DNA from: Candidatus Bathyarchaeia archaeon
GTDB lineage: Archaea > Thermoproteota > Bathyarchaeia > Bathyarchaeales > Bathycorpusculaceae
Length of the DNA: 64,000 nt
Assembly (NCBI GenBank): GCA_041447175.1
Contig: CP166960.1
Location: 1,139,507 to 1,203,506 of the forward strand
Direction of reading: 5' to 3'
Part shown: piece by piece, positions 9,298 to 17,791 of the stretch
How positions within the stretch are numbered: the stretch's first letter is position 1
How the letters are laid out: every line of letters begins with the position of its first letter
Position numbers and translations under genes: made by a program
The notes under the pieces: model-generated
What the model saw: only the letters and a program-made list of their open reading frames with translations
Told to the model about the DNA's origin: nothing
The model's database searches: none

Positions 9298-9558
9298 TTA
9301 TCCGAATTTGTAATGTTTGCGGATTTTCTTCTTGATATCCCAAGTGCATTTGAGCCCAACAGGGAAAACCACGTAGTCGCCTGCCTCAAACTCCACTTTT
9401 CCCTCGGGGCAGCTAACTTCAGCTTTGCCCTCTAGAATCAGGCAAGTTTCCTGCTCGTCGTATTCCCATGGGAAAGTAGATTCTTCTTTCTCCCAAGTGG
9501 GCCACGCTTGGGCTTCTTGCTGTTCATCTTGGGTGGGTTTTTTCACTGCAGGTTTCAT
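9298..9558 (-). CDS. Small cupin-domain protein
   Basis: A single-domain cupin of 86 residues (LILEGKAEVSCPEGKVEFEAGDYVVFP is the central barrel pattern, quoted in part: EAGDYVVFP). It resembles the short EutQ-like/cupin_3 family. The start is ATG 9558 because an ideal GGAGG lies 7 nt upstream; the frame is open to 9621. The usual His metal ligands of canonical cupins are mostly missing, as is common in this subgroup. Cytoplasmic; substrate unknown. Confidence 0.8.
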   Translation of the reverse strand: MKPAVKKPTQDEQQEAQAWPTWEKEESTFPWEYDEQETCLILEGKAEVSCPEGKVEFEAGDYVVFPVGLKCTWDIKKKIRKHYKFG

Positions 9559-9601
9559 TTTTTGTCCTCCAATTTGCTCATTGAAGTGTAGTTTTTGGCG
9601 G

Positions 9602-10318
9602 TTATAGGTGTTGCCGTTCACTGCTCACGTTTCTTTGAGTAAGAACAGCAATGTTGCTAAGCACTCGGTAAACCACAAGCAAATGGTTGTTACGTATTCG
9701 TTCACTTCGAATGAGCTCCAAGTTAACTTTATCTTCCAAAAACCTAAACAGGTTGGTTGATTCTTTGCCGACGATTACAGGCGAAATCAGCAGCGCCATC
9801 TCATCCACTAACCCTTCACTGAGCAGCACACTTGTTAACCCGCCGCCGCTGTCAGTGAGCACCGTTCGTACGCCAAAGTACATCGAGAGCTTATCGAGGG
9901 CAACTTTGAAATCTATGTTTTCGTCGCCAGCAACAATCATGTTGAAGTTGCGTTCCTTCATGTAGTTGATGTAGTCTTCAGGGGTTTTGCTTGTAACGAT
10001 AACGATTATGTCTTTGCAGTAACAGGAACGCCTATACACATGCAGCATACCTTTGAGTTTGCCTCTGCTATCAACTAGCACCCAAAAAGGTTTGGTTTCA
10101 TCTTCTTTTACAATTGGCTTGTTAAAGTCCGCGGGGGCTTCAGGCGGAACATTTTCAGTAAAGGATTCCACGCCTGTGCGGGCAGTCTCGGACCCAATCA
10201 AATGGGCATCAGCTTTTATCCTGTCCGCAACCTCATAATGTAAGCCTATATCTAACTCGTAATCTTTTATCGACCCATCAACACTGATGGTGTTGAACAT
10301 AATAACGCGGGGCACCAT
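9602..10318 (-). CDS. RibD C-terminal-like (dihydrofolate-reductase fold) reductase
   Basis: A 238-residue protein with the RibD_C fold: N-terminal VIMFNTISVDGSI, the IGSETAR motif near residue 42, and LTDSGGGLTSVLLSEGLVDE near 150, typical of pyrimidine reductases that use NADPH. In archaea such proteins act as 2,5-diamino-6-ribosylamino-pyrimidinone phosphate reductases in riboflavin synthesis. No other riboflavin gene is nearby, so a paralogue with another substrate is possible. Confidence 0.8.
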   Translation of the reverse strand: MVPRVIMFNTISVDGSIKDYELDIGLHYEVADRIKADAHLIGSETARTGVESFTENVPPEAPADFNKPIVKEDETKPFWVLVDSRGKLKGMLHVYRRSCYCKDIIVIVTSKTPEDYINYMKERNFNMIVAGDENIDFKVALDKLSMYFGVRTVLTDSGGGLTSVLLSEGLVDEMALLISPVIVGKESTNLFRFLEDKVNLELIRSERIRNNHLLVVYRVLSNIAVLTQRNVSSERQHL

Positions 10319-10409
10319 TCATTCACGCCTATTCATCGATTGACTATCCGTTTCAAAGGATTCTCTGTAACTCCAGAGCTATAATTATTTCGAAACGGCA
10401 ACAGTGCGC

Positions 10410-11192
10410 TTAAAAACTTTCTCTTGATTCAACATTATCCATTAGTTTTTCGACAACCGTTTTAGTCTGAAGAATTTGCGCCGTGGTACATTTTCGGTTC
10501 AACTCCAAAGTGACAGGCCCCGCGTAATGGTACTGCGCCAGTTGGGTCATGAAATCCCGTAGCGGAGGCGTTTCCTCAAGTAGCGGCTCATGCATCAGGC
10601 TACTTAGGTGGATGTTACGTAAACGGTTATGGTAGGTCTCCAATAGGCTTTGAGTAACTCCTATGGCGGATGCATGACAGAAATCAAGCGTCACACCCAT
10701 GTTGGGGTCGACTATGGCACTGAAAATTTCTTTCAGTTCCGCCACGTTTTTGCCAAACCCCATCGAGGGGTAGGACAGGTTTTCCAAAGCCAACGTGATT
10801 CCCAAGTTTTCGGCGTAAGGCGTGATTTCTTTAAAGATTTCCTTTAACAGACGTGTTCTATGCGCGAAATCAAGCAAGTAAGAGACGTTAGAATGCACAA
10901 CCATCACTGGCGCGCCGAGGAGATAAGTAAGGTCGGCGGAGAGTTTGCCGTAGTAAACTGCACGGTGAACTTCAACAACGTCCGTCACGGGCAAAGTGGC
11001 AGCGTGAACGGTGAGGCAATTAAGTCCGTGTTCTTTGATGAGTTTTTTAACCTCGTAAGCTGCCATGTCGTTTCGGGGTTCTATGGTTTTTAGGTTAAAC
11101 TCCAAGTTTTCAAAGCCAAGGGATTTCACTGCTGCTATGTTTTGGTCTAGTTTCTTTTCACAGAAAATCCCGTTGGAAAAGCTCAGCTTCAC
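10410..11192 (-). CDS. Sugar phosphate isomerase/epimerase-like TIM-barrel protein
   Basis: A xylose-isomerase-like (AP endonuclease 2 superfamily) TIM barrel. Visible barrel-end metal-site elements include VHAATLP, MVVHSNVS, LALENLS, LDFCHA, IHLSS and VTLELN, which supply the usual His/Glu/Asp ligands. The frame is open to 11492, but the extra ~100 residues are Thr-runs and low-complexity; the GTG at 11192 with GGTG eight bases upstream is the likely start (260 residues). Function inside the superfamily cannot be assigned. Confidence 0.8.
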   Translation of the reverse strand: MKLSFSNGIFCEKKLDQNIAAVKSLGFENLEFNLKTIEPRNDMAAYEVKKLIKEHGLNCLTVHAATLPVTDVVEVHRAVYYGKLSADLTYLLGAPVMVVHSNVSYLLDFAHRTRLLKEIFKEITPYAENLGITLALENLSYPSMGFGKNVAELKEIFSAIVDPNMGVTLDFCHASAIGVTQSLLETYHNRLRNIHLSSLMHEPLLEETPPLRDFMTQLAQYHYAGPVTLELNRKCTTAQILQTKTVVEKLMDNVESRESF

Positions 11193-11331
11193 TTCTTTTT
11201 CACCAGACCTTGATAGTGAAGCGGCTGTTTTTGTAGTTATTTTTTCGCTTTTACTTTTCCCCTGAAGGAAGTACCTGAAAGGGGCATGCTTATTTTTGGT
11301 TGTTGTGGTTGTAGTGTTACAGTCACAACAG

Positions 11332-11340
11332 TTTTTATAG
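11332..11340 (+). promoter_or_regulatory. TATA-like box
   Basis: TTTTTATAG on the + strand, about 65 nt before the first hairpin of the candidate RNA locus. Read the other way (CTATAAAAA) it could equally serve the - strand TIM-barrel gene, although 140 nt from its start. Confidence 0.3.
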
Positions 11341-11401
11341 AAAACAAACCAAGAAAACCATGCGGAACGGGAAAGCCATAGCAAGGTAGAACACCTTGAC
11401 C

Positions 11402-11915
11402 TTGGCGGGTCAACGTTACCTAGATGCGCACAACATAAGCTCCTCACGGATTTTCGTTTAGTACGCATCAAGTGACTGTGCGACCCGTCCAAGGAAAGTT
11501 TTCACAGCAGACAGGAACACCTTTGCGGTTCAGGTTCATGAATTAAACATACGATGTACAGTGTTTGTGTTTATTTCAGTCAATCAGAGTTGGCTCTTGC
11601 CGCATTTTTCTGCTACACACATACCGTTTTATCTCATTTAGATGTTATAGGTTAATGCCGACTCTGAATCGCAGCAACGCAGTGCAATTGGCGGGTCACC
11701 GGCAAGTTGCGGGCAGCTAACGCCATCTCCCCCACTGGTGGTTTCTTGTCCTCCCCACAGCAAGACGGTGATCTGCCGAGCCAACGTTCTGTAAGCAACA
11801 AACCGAACAGATGTTGTTGTGTAATTGATGCAGCATTAATTTTTATTGCCTTAACTCCTAATAAATTACAGGTGACAAAAAGAGTACATAGCAACCAAAT
11901 GGGTTTGGCGGGTCA
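11402..11915 (+). repeat. Three direct copies of TTGGCGGGTCA
   Basis: The identical 11-mer occurs at 11402–11412, 11688–11698 and 11905–11915, all on the + strand within a gene-free stretch. Near-inverted copies (GACCCGTCCAA at 11482–11492; TGACCCGT at 11932–11939) allow the first and third copies to form stems. Confidence 0.6.
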
Positions 11916-11945
11916 GAACCTTTGGTTAACGTGACCCGTTTTTCT
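11404..11945 (+). ncRNA. Candidate structured non-coding RNA in an ~800-bp gene-free stretch
   Basis: From 11193 to 12004 there is no convincing gene. The interval holds nested hairpins: a long stem-loop 11404–11488 (GGCGGGTC with GACCCGTC, and inside it GATGCG with CGCATC), a GC-rich multi-helix fold around 11700–11800, and a terminal hairpin followed by T5. A TATA-like box precedes it on the + strand. It could be a housekeeping RNA such as RNase P or SRP RNA in a divergent form, or a lineage-specific RNA; I could not match the family-defining motifs of either, and strand is uncertain. Confidence 0.35.
11907..11940 (+). terminator. Strong hairpin plus T-run
   Basis: CGGGTCA-GAACC-TTT-GGTTAACG-TGACCCG folds into a 7-bp outer and 4–5-bp inner stem and is followed at once by T5 and a pyrimidine tract. 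It would end a + strand transcript coming from the candidate RNA locus. Confidence 0.5.
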
Positions 11946-12004
11946 CCTTTCTCCTTTGAGTTCACGTTGATCTTTCTTTCTGGTCCGCCAAACCAAACCG
12001 AGAG

Positions 12005-12373
12005 TTATTTTGTCTCTTTTTTCTTGGAAGCTGATGATTCGGGGTTGAGTTGTTTGTATAGCGAAAACAGGAAGGTGTCTATTCGTTCACGGGTGCGTCC
12101 AAAATCTACGGTTCCAGTTATGGTTGTAACGGGGGTTTCTGCTGAAAGAGCTACCTGCGTTTTGTTTTCGCCTGAAGCCGCAGCTTCAGCCGTTATGTTC
12201 GAGGCGTAAGCCATAAAGGTCCCTTTGGTTTTGGTTTTAAGCTTATGAGTTTCGTTGTCGGATTCTTCAAGCGTCCACTCTAAACTGGAAACAGCTTTGA
12301 CCATAGCTTCCCACACCTTACCAAGTGGGTAATCCAACTCTACAAGCTCGTTCTCTTTGCGCAAATACGCCAT
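12005..12373 (-). CDS. Small conserved-type hypothetical protein
   Basis: 122 residues, alpha/beta in appearance: an acidic N-terminal strand, an amphipathic helix (GKVWEAMVKAVSSLEW) followed by beta strands rich in Thr, ending in a Lys tail. The pattern 'helix, then W-x2-EESD, then strands' recalls DUF3568-like or SRPBCC-like small domains but I cannot name a family. The ATG at 12373 is preferred to GTG 12382. It is followed downstream by the candidate RNA locus on the other strand. Confidence 0.6.
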   Translation of the reverse strand: MAYLRKENELVELDYPLGKVWEAMVKAVSSLEWTLEESDNETHKLKTKTKGTFMAYASNITAEAAASGENKTQVALSAETPVTTITGTVDFGRTRERIDTFLFSLYKQLNPESSASKKKETK

Positions 12374-12439
12374 ACTTTCCACGAAGATTTCGTAACAAAA
12401 CTCGTATTTAAAAGGTTCATCCCAAAAACAAACAGCAAC

Positions 12440-14281
12440 TCATACAGAGGCTGCTATAGGTTGTCGACTACGTCTCAAAAAGAAAGCAACCCCTACCAAA
12501 AAAACTGCACCAACTGCAAGTTCAATCCAGAACCACCCGTTCACCCAAATAGGCAAAGGAGAAGGTGAAGGTGACTTTGCGGTGGTGCTTATTGAAACCT
12601 CGTCTATTGTGCTGATGGAGTCATGTCCGATGTAGAATTCTGTTCCCAGAGCAATGTTTCCAACGGGATTTCTGACGCCCGACGTAACTGTAACCTCCTG
12701 CTCAACGCCATCCACGTAGATGTGCATGCCATCGTCGAGGCTGCGAACAAACAGGACATGCAGCCATTTGTTCAGCGATACCACGGGTTGAGTTGTGACA
12801 ATTTCGTTAAAGACACCACTTTCGTCTAAGAGGAACCCTCGAAGAGCACCCAACTGGGGTGACGTAGCGTTTTCTGGGGACACACCATTTATTGCAAAGC
12901 CCATGATTCGAGTGGGGTACTTGTCTGGGGTTCGCATGGCTTCAACCATGATGTTTTCGTATTCTACCCCCTTGTATTCTTGAACGTTAACCCAAGCCTC
13001 AATGGTAACTTCCCCACTGATGTCAAGGGTTGGTGAAGCCGTCACGTAAGTGTAGTCGGTTCCGTTAAACCGCAACGCATTGCCTTCCATGCCTTGGACA
13101 AGCACAGGCGTGTAAGTGTTGTCGCTTGAGGGTTCCAAAACCACGGGGTTGCTGTCGGCATAGTCAGGGGTTACACCGTTAGGGAAAACTTCGTCAAAAT
13201 GCCACAAACCCACCATGGCTTCTGCTTTGGGTGTATCGGGAAGCGTTGACACTGCGGTTTCTGAAGGCAAAACGTAAGGTGCCTCCAAGGGAAAATTGTC
13301 GGCGTTACCTTCGTAGACCACATAGGCTTTGTCTGGTGTGGTGTTGCTTTCCCAATAGTTGCCTTGTTGGTTGCGGTCCCAAAACTGAGTGTTATAGGTG
13401 GAGGTTGTGCCCACGGGTTCACTGTTATCTACAAGGTTGTTGTTGAAGAAGGTGTTGTTGTTTGGGGCTGCGAAATAGGAAGTAAAGTAGATGCCCCACC
13501 CGTTTTGGGTAATGTTATTGGCTACTATGATGCTGTCAGAGGACGCAATGTACATGCCGCTCTCTTGGTTGCTGGACAGGTTGTTTCCAAAAACTACCGA
13601 GTAAGAGGCGCCTAACCCTATACCGCGGTTGTTGCCGTAAATGTCGTTGTGTATTATAATGTCAGAGTAGCCGTCTATGGCAACGCCTGACTGAGCGTTC
13701 CCTGTTATTATGTTGTTTGAGATGGTGTTTTGGGAGCCGCCGCAGATGCGTATGGCGTCCTTGAGGGTCGCCGTGAGGCTGTTTTGGGTAATTGTGGTTT
13801 TGGATTGAACCGAACAGAAAACCCCGTAATATGTACCCACAATGGTGTTGCCTGAAATTGTGCAGTTATCTCCAGCGACTTTCACGCCAGTAGCGTAGTC
13901 TTTGGAGTCAGAGTAGTTGATGCTGTAGATGGTGAAGCCTGAAAGCGTCACGTTGTCGGCGGCTAACGTGAAAACGGGTCGCCCTCCGCGGGTTACTCCG
14001 CCTTCACCCACAACAACGGCGCCGTTTGGCTCTTGGCTTACGAGCGAAAGCGGTTTGTCGACTATGGGGTTTTCCGTGTATTCGCCTGATTTAACGACGA
14101 TTACGTCGCCTGGGGAAGAGTTCTTGATAGCTTCACTTATGGTGGGGTAGTCGTCGGGGACTAAGAGGGTGTTTGAATTCGCAAGCTGGGCATTCACAGC
14201 TGCGCTGAGTATGACTGTTAGCGTTAAAACTGCAATCAAAGCCAAAACGCTCATTCGGGAAGAGGCGGAGGGTTTCACCAT
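12440..14281 (-). CDS. Secreted NosD-like beta-helix plus LamG-like protein, C-terminal anchor
   Basis: A signal peptide (about residues 8–31, ending AVNAQ) precedes a right-handed parallel beta-helix (about 40–330) with repeated NxIxxN turns and the PDDYPTISEAIKNSSPGDVI opening typical of NosD/periplasmic copper-binding domains. A LamG/concanavalin-like domain follows (about 355–565: GLWHFDE, VTIEAWV, IYVDG). A single helix and RRSR end the chain. It is probably a cell-surface carbohydrate-binding or processing protein; no clear catalytic acid was identified. Confidence 0.85.
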   Translation of the reverse strand: MVKPSASSRMSVLALIAVLTLTVILSAAVNAQLANSNTLLVPDDYPTISEAIKNSSPGDVIVVKSGEYTENPIVDKPLSLVSQEPNGAVVVGEGGVTRGGRPVFTLAADNVTLSGFTIYSINYSDSKDYATGVKVAGDNCTISGNTIVGTYYGVFCSVQSKTTITQNSLTATLKDAIRICGGSQNTISNNIITGNAQSGVAIDGYSDIIIHNDIYGNNRGIGLGASYSVVFGNNLSSNQESGMYIASSDSIIVANNITQNGWGIYFTSYFAAPNNNTFFNNNLVDNSEPVGTTSTYNTQFWDRNQQGNYWESNTTPDKAYVVYEGNADNFPLEAPYVLPSETAVSTLPDTPKAEAMVGLWHFDEVFPNGVTPDYADSNPVVLEPSSDNTYTPVLVQGMEGNALRFNGTDYTYVTASPTLDISGEVTIEAWVNVQEYKGVEYENIMVEAMRTPDKYPTRIMGFAINGVSPENATSPQLGALRGFLLDESGVFNEIVTTQPVVSLNKWLHVLFVRSLDDGMHIYVDGVEQEVTVTSGVRNPVGNIALGTEFYIGHDSISTIDEVSISTTAKSPSPSPLPIWVNGWFWIELAVGAVFLVGVAFFLRRSRQPIAASV

Positions 14282-14476
14282 CCATCACCATGTATCCTAA
14301 ATGACCATGCACTTATTAGCTCTCTCTAGAGAACGGCATGGTTCCCCAAAAAGAACAATGCAAATGGCAGGCGTTCACGGTTCACTTCAACTGTCCCCTC
14401 TCCTCTCACCAGCAGGGTCTTTTCTACATGCCTCTTTTAACCGTTCAAAGCAAATGCTTGACCGAAGGCTAAGCCC

Positions 14477-14689
14477 GTGAAGAAGAAAACACTACAGGTA
14501 ACCGCCATTGAAAATGAATTACTCGTCGACGTAACGTTCTACAAGTTTCCCGCTGACCTACTCAAAGACTTCACCTTGCTAGTTGCCAAACGTTACTATG
14601 CAGGAAGCCTAACAGCGGCAGTGAAAGACCTGATGCAGCAGGCAGTTTCTGACCAAGAATTCATGCAAGAACATGTTCGTCCACAATAA
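14477..14689 (+). CDS. Small hypothetical protein
   Basis: 70 residues from GTG 14477. A short strand followed by two predicted helices (KFPADLLKDFTLLVAKRYYAG, in two parts; AAVKDLMQQAVSDQEF). This may be a ribbon-helix-helix-like or antitoxin-like fold, but no family was recognised. No partner gene adjoins it in the same direction. Confidence 0.5.
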   Translation: MKKKTLQVTAIENELLVDVTFYKFPADLLKDFTLLVAKRYYAGSLTAAVKDLMQQAVSDQEFMQEHVRPQ

Positions 14690-14746
14690 ACCACGAGTCA
14701 AAACAAAAAAAGCAGGCGAAGAAAAAGGGAATTTTGGTGGTTCCCG

Positions 14747-15529
14747 TTATCGCCCTCTTCTACGCAAAACGAAAACCAGAACTGCAGCTACAACAACTAC
14801 CGCAATGACAACGATTATTAGAATTGTCTGGATTGAGGAAAGGTCAAAGCCTGAAGTGCTTGAGGCATCCCAGAGGTTTGTTTCAGTTAGGGTCCAGACG
14901 ATTGAGAGGGTTTCCTTGGGGTCTGTTGTGTGTTCGAGTTCGGTGTCTTGTTCTACGATTACGCCGGTTGCTTTGTCGATGTAGAAGCGGGTAGTGCTTG
15001 TGCCAACAATTGTGGTGTCAGTTTCGTTGTTCTGAATTGGGAGGATTATTTCAATCAGGTTGGTGTCTCTGTCTCCGCTTGGATAGTTGCGGGTTATTGT
15101 TTCGTTCACGGCGTAGGTATCGTTACTTGCGGGGTGAAGGAGGTCTCCGGCGGTTATGTTTGCGCCCACCAAAATTTCCAGTGGGGGTGCATTAAAGCTG
15201 TGATAGTAGCTTTGCCCGGACTCAACATCCTGCGTGAGCAGAAACGCATACTGCGTGCCGTTATCCAAATTCCAAGTGTAGGTTGCGGTAGCGTTCACAC
15301 CTGTAACATCTGAAATCTGAACGGTGTAGCTGGCGGTGCTGTTCACGTCTGCTAACCCAGCGGGTTCAGGTTCAGTGGCGTTTTCAGTTGACCAGTGAGA
15401 CGTCACCGAGTAAGTGAACTGGTCACCCCGTGCCACGCCTGGAACACGCGTCTGAGCAGAAACTTGACCCATTAGCCCAACACACAAAACAGCTAACAAG
15501 GTTACCGTGATGGCTACTTTGGTATTCAT
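14747..15529 (-). CDS. Secreted/surface beta-rich protein with C-terminal anchor
   Basis: The start is ATG 15529 (MNTKVAITVTLLAVL), which gives a clean signal peptide cut near VSAQ; the frame is open to 15586. The mature part is Thr/Asn-rich with many N-x-T sites (glycosylation-like) and beta-strand character. A single hydrophobic helix (about residues 233–255) and RRRGR close it. This is the same anchor design as the propeller and NosD-like proteins. Function unknown. Confidence 0.75.
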   Translation of the reverse strand: MNTKVAITVTLLAVLCVGLMGQVSAQTRVPGVARGDQFTYSVTSHWSTENATEPEPAGLADVNSTASYTVQISDVTGVNATATYTWNLDNGTQYAFLLTQDVESGQSYYHSFNAPPLEILVGANITAGDLLHPASNDTYAVNETITRNYPSGDRDTNLIEIILPIQNNETDTTIVGTSTTRFYIDKATGVIVEQDTELEHTTDPKETLSIVWTLTETNLWDASSTSGFDLSSIQTILIIVVIAVVVVAAVLVFVLRRRGR

Positions 15530-15669
15530 GTAAATCACGCTTAATGGTTGGGTCAGCTTTTTATGGTTTTTCCCAAAACCGCCCACTGCAATTTTTATTT
15601 TCTACCTGAAGCAACAGGTTGCCGTTTACTTTGAACCAAGAAGACCTGAAGGCTTACCCAGCAGGTTTC

Positions 15670-16305
15670 TTATCGGGAAAAAGTGTGGTCATCTTTGGTT
15701 GGTTTCGTTTTCACGGAAACAAACGGGTTATTTTTTATGTAAAACCGCCAAGGCATATGTTTCCATTCGTCAGCGTAATCCACACCTACTCGTTTTGCGC
15801 AAACAATATCCTCCTCAGCCACGGTCACACCATCGTCTTTGACGCAGAAAGGCAAGGCACAGAGGTCAAAACCGTTCATCTGCTTGTTGATGCCCATTGC
15901 CATGCAGAGCCTGCTGGGTCCATTGGTTAAATTCGCCAGGTTACCTTTAGCAGCGGGTCGGCGTTTAAACATAAGGTCCACGCCCTCAAGCGGTTTTAGC
16001 GCCCTGAAAAACACTGCCTCAGGCTTCCCCGGAACTGCCCCTGCAGTGACGTTAAAACAGTGGTACATGCCGTAAATTAGGTAAATGTAGGCGTGTCCTT
16101 TGGGTCCAAACTGGGTGTGGGTACGTCGGGTGCGGCGGTTGCCAAAGGCATGAGAAGCCTTGTCTTCGGGTCCAAGGTAAGCTTCAGTTTCAACAATCAT
16201 ACCAGAAACTTTGCCTTCACTGGTTTCATACAGTAAGGTTTTTCCCAGCAACTGTTTTGCTACCGTTAGCGAGTCTTGTTGATAGAAGTCCCGTTTCAGC
16301 ATCAT
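15670..16305 (-). CDS. 3-methyladenine DNA glycosylase (AAG/MPG family)
   Basis: Excises alkylated purines in base-excision repair. Family hallmarks are all present: LGKTLLY, VETEAYLGPEDKASHAF (Glu near residue 41 as the catalytic base), the GHAYIYLIYGMYHCFN segment, and GPSRLCMAMGI near residue 130. The 211-residue length is normal. The initial two ATGs (16305 and 16302) are both usable. Confidence 0.93.
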   Translation of the reverse strand: MMLKRDFYQQDSLTVAKQLLGKTLLYETSEGKVSGMIVETEAYLGPEDKASHAFGNRRTRRTHTQFGPKGHAYIYLIYGMYHCFNVTAGAVPGKPEAVFFRALKPLEGVDLMFKRRPAAKGNLANLTNGPSRLCMAMGINKQMNGFDLCALPFCVKDDGVTVAEEDIVCAKRVGVDYADEWKHMPWRFYIKNNPFVSVKTKPTKDDHTFSR

Positions 16306-16355
16306 GCCTTAAAAATACCTCTTCAGCGGCAAATAAGGGTTCCCACACCAGCACT

Positions 16356-16769
16356 TCAGCATAAAGGGCGGTTTGATTGTGGCAAGGTTGCTTGCCTGTG
16401 GAGAAGTTGCCGCCGAATCGCCAGCCCTAACACTGCAGCATAAACCAAGTCCACTGCTATAACGAAGAAAAGCAGGTTGTATCGGATGCCTGCAGGGATA
16501 AAGGCGTATGCGAGGAAAAAATGGAAGTTGCATATTGCTGCATGGAGGTTCATGGAGCCCATCAGAAGCGCCACGACGGCTATTGGAACAGCAGCGTAGA
16601 GGGAGGTTTTCTGTCTTATCCTAAAAAGCAGGATATAAGTTAACACGACCGTTGGGGCATAGTAGGTAAAAGCGCCCAAAGCGCCCAGAGGCCACCTCAA
16701 AGGAGTCACTTCGTAGGCAACCCGCGCGACAGCTATGGCGTAAAATGTTGTGGCTAAATCGACACCCAA
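16356..16769 (-). CDS. Membrane protein, likely 3' part of a frameshifted gene
   Basis: About four hydrophobic helices. Its beginning, D-LATTFYAIAVARVAYEVTPL, resembles the D-x2-TT…EaNPl motif of DUF5658-type small membrane proteins. The frame is open upstream of the TTG at 16769 back to a TAA near 16810, and the upstream segment (FVGRQFGFLG) reads as coding. It overlaps the preceding 79-residue ORF by 16 nt in another frame. Either two coupled genes, or one gene broken by an indel at the T5 tract near 16801–16805. Confidence 0.6.
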   Translation of the reverse strand: MGVDLATTFYAIAVARVAYEVTPLRWPLGALGAFTYYAPTVVLTYILLFRIRQKTSLYAAVPIAVVALLMGSMNLHAAICNFHFFLAYAFIPAGIRYNLLFFVIAVDLVYAAVLGLAIRRQLLHRQATLPQSNRPLC

Positions 16770-16993
16770 AAAGCCAAACTGACGCCCAACAAAGAAAACA
16801 AAAAGTTACTCCAACGCACGTATGAATCAACATGCAACTGGGGGCGGCTTCGGTTTTGCCACCATAGATACGAGAAACCGGAAAGGGGAAGCATAAGGAT
16901 TAACAGGTATGTCAGCCCCAGCCAAGCGTCCCCGCTACGGATTAGCGCGAGGATGCTAAATATGGAGATGACGCCAACCGTGGCCAAGAACAT
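16754..16993 (-). CDS. Membrane protein, likely 5' part of a frameshifted gene
   Basis: 79 residues with two hydrophobic helices (about 3–18 and 25–43), then a hydrophilic stretch and the start of another helix. In this frame it stops at 16754, but the -strand sequence after about residue 64 continues as a plausible membrane protein in the next frame. See the 16356–16769 entry. Confidence 0.5.
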   Translation of the reverse strand: MFLATVGVISIFSILALIRSGDAWLGLTYLLILMLPLSGFSYLWWQNRSRPQLHVDSYVRWSNFLFSLLGVSLAFWVSI

Positions 16994-17175
16994 TTGCCCT
17001 AAAACTCTTCAGTGGATTTATGCGCATGCTCCCCCAACAGTATGCTGGTATCGTAGGTTATAAGATTTCTTCCGCTGTTAGATTTCGGGTCAGACTCGCG
17101 CTATTGTTCTTAAGGGTTTTATGGAGGAAATTGTTATAGGCAACTTCAACAAACCCTAACAGGGAAGCTCAAATT

Positions 17176-17649
17176 ATGACCAAAGTAAGCGCCACAATAG
17201 GTCAAAAAAAACGAATCGCTCTTATCGCTCACGACAACAAAAAAGCCGACCTGCTGGACTGGGTCAAATACAACCGCGAAACCCTACTAAAACATGAACT
17301 GTACGCCACTGGAACCACAGGCAAAATCTTAGCCAACGAGTTGGGCTGCGAAATCACGGTCTTTGAAAGCGGGCCGTTAGGAGGCGACCAGCAGATAGGC
17401 TGCCGCATCGCTGAAGGTCAGATTGATTTTTTGATTTTCTTCTGGGACCCCTTAGAGCCGCTGCCCCATGACCCCGACATAAAGGCGCTGTTGCGTGTCG
17501 CTGCAGTTTGGAACATTCCAGTGGCTTGTAATCGGACTTCGGCGGACTTTATTGTTTCTTCGCCCTTGATGACCCAAGATTACCAGCGTATGCTACCTGA
17601 CTACGAGACGTACAGGCAACGGTTCAAAGATAGGCAAATCAGGCTCTAA
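17176..17649 (+). CDS. mgsA: Methylglyoxal synthase
   Basis: Converts dihydroxyacetone phosphate to methylglyoxal and phosphate, a bypass of lower glycolysis. The phosphate-binding TGTTGK (45–50), the SGPLGGDQQIG loop with catalytic Asp71, and the DPLEPLPHDPDIKALLR stretch with His98 match the E. coli enzyme position for position. Length 157 is standard. With triosephosphate isomerase at 61.2 kb, a triose-phosphate branch point is encoded in the window. Confidence 0.95.
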   Translation: MTKVSATIGQKKRIALIAHDNKKADLLDWVKYNRETLLKHELYATGTTGKILANELGCEITVFESGPLGGDQQIGCRIAEGQIDFLIFFWDPLEPLPHDPDIKALLRVAAVWNIPVACNRTSADFIVSSPLMTQDYQRMLPDYETYRQRFKDRQIRL

Positions 17650-17791
17650 CGCTAAACACTGCTTTTTTCTCTTTCAAGAAAAGGTTGGCAAAAGTCTTTT
17701 TAGAAGCAGACCCAAAATAAGAACATCGTATGTTTCTTCAGCTTCCAAGAGCCGCCACTGTTCATGAATCTACAAGAAAGGGAGAGAGAAA

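Noticed and set aside
11193-11492. N-terminal 100-residue extension of the TIM-barrel protein
   Set aside because: Thr runs and Cys/Trp-rich low-complexity text not seen in the family; the GTG at 11192 with a ribosome site fits the fold.
11652-11894. 80-residue ORF on the - strand in the RNA-like gap
   Set aside because: Composition and amino-acid order look random, no ribosome site, and it lies over the GC-rich hairpins.
11404-11940. RNase P RNA identification
   Set aside because: GGAAAG near 11493 and CAGAACC…GGTTA near 11914 recall conserved P4 parts, but they do not pair with each other in the required way and the second lies inside its own perfect hairpin. Kept only as an unidentified structured RNA.
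16309-16533. 74-residue - strand ORF
   Set aside because: Another frame over the membrane protein; Pro/Arg-rich shadow without start signals.
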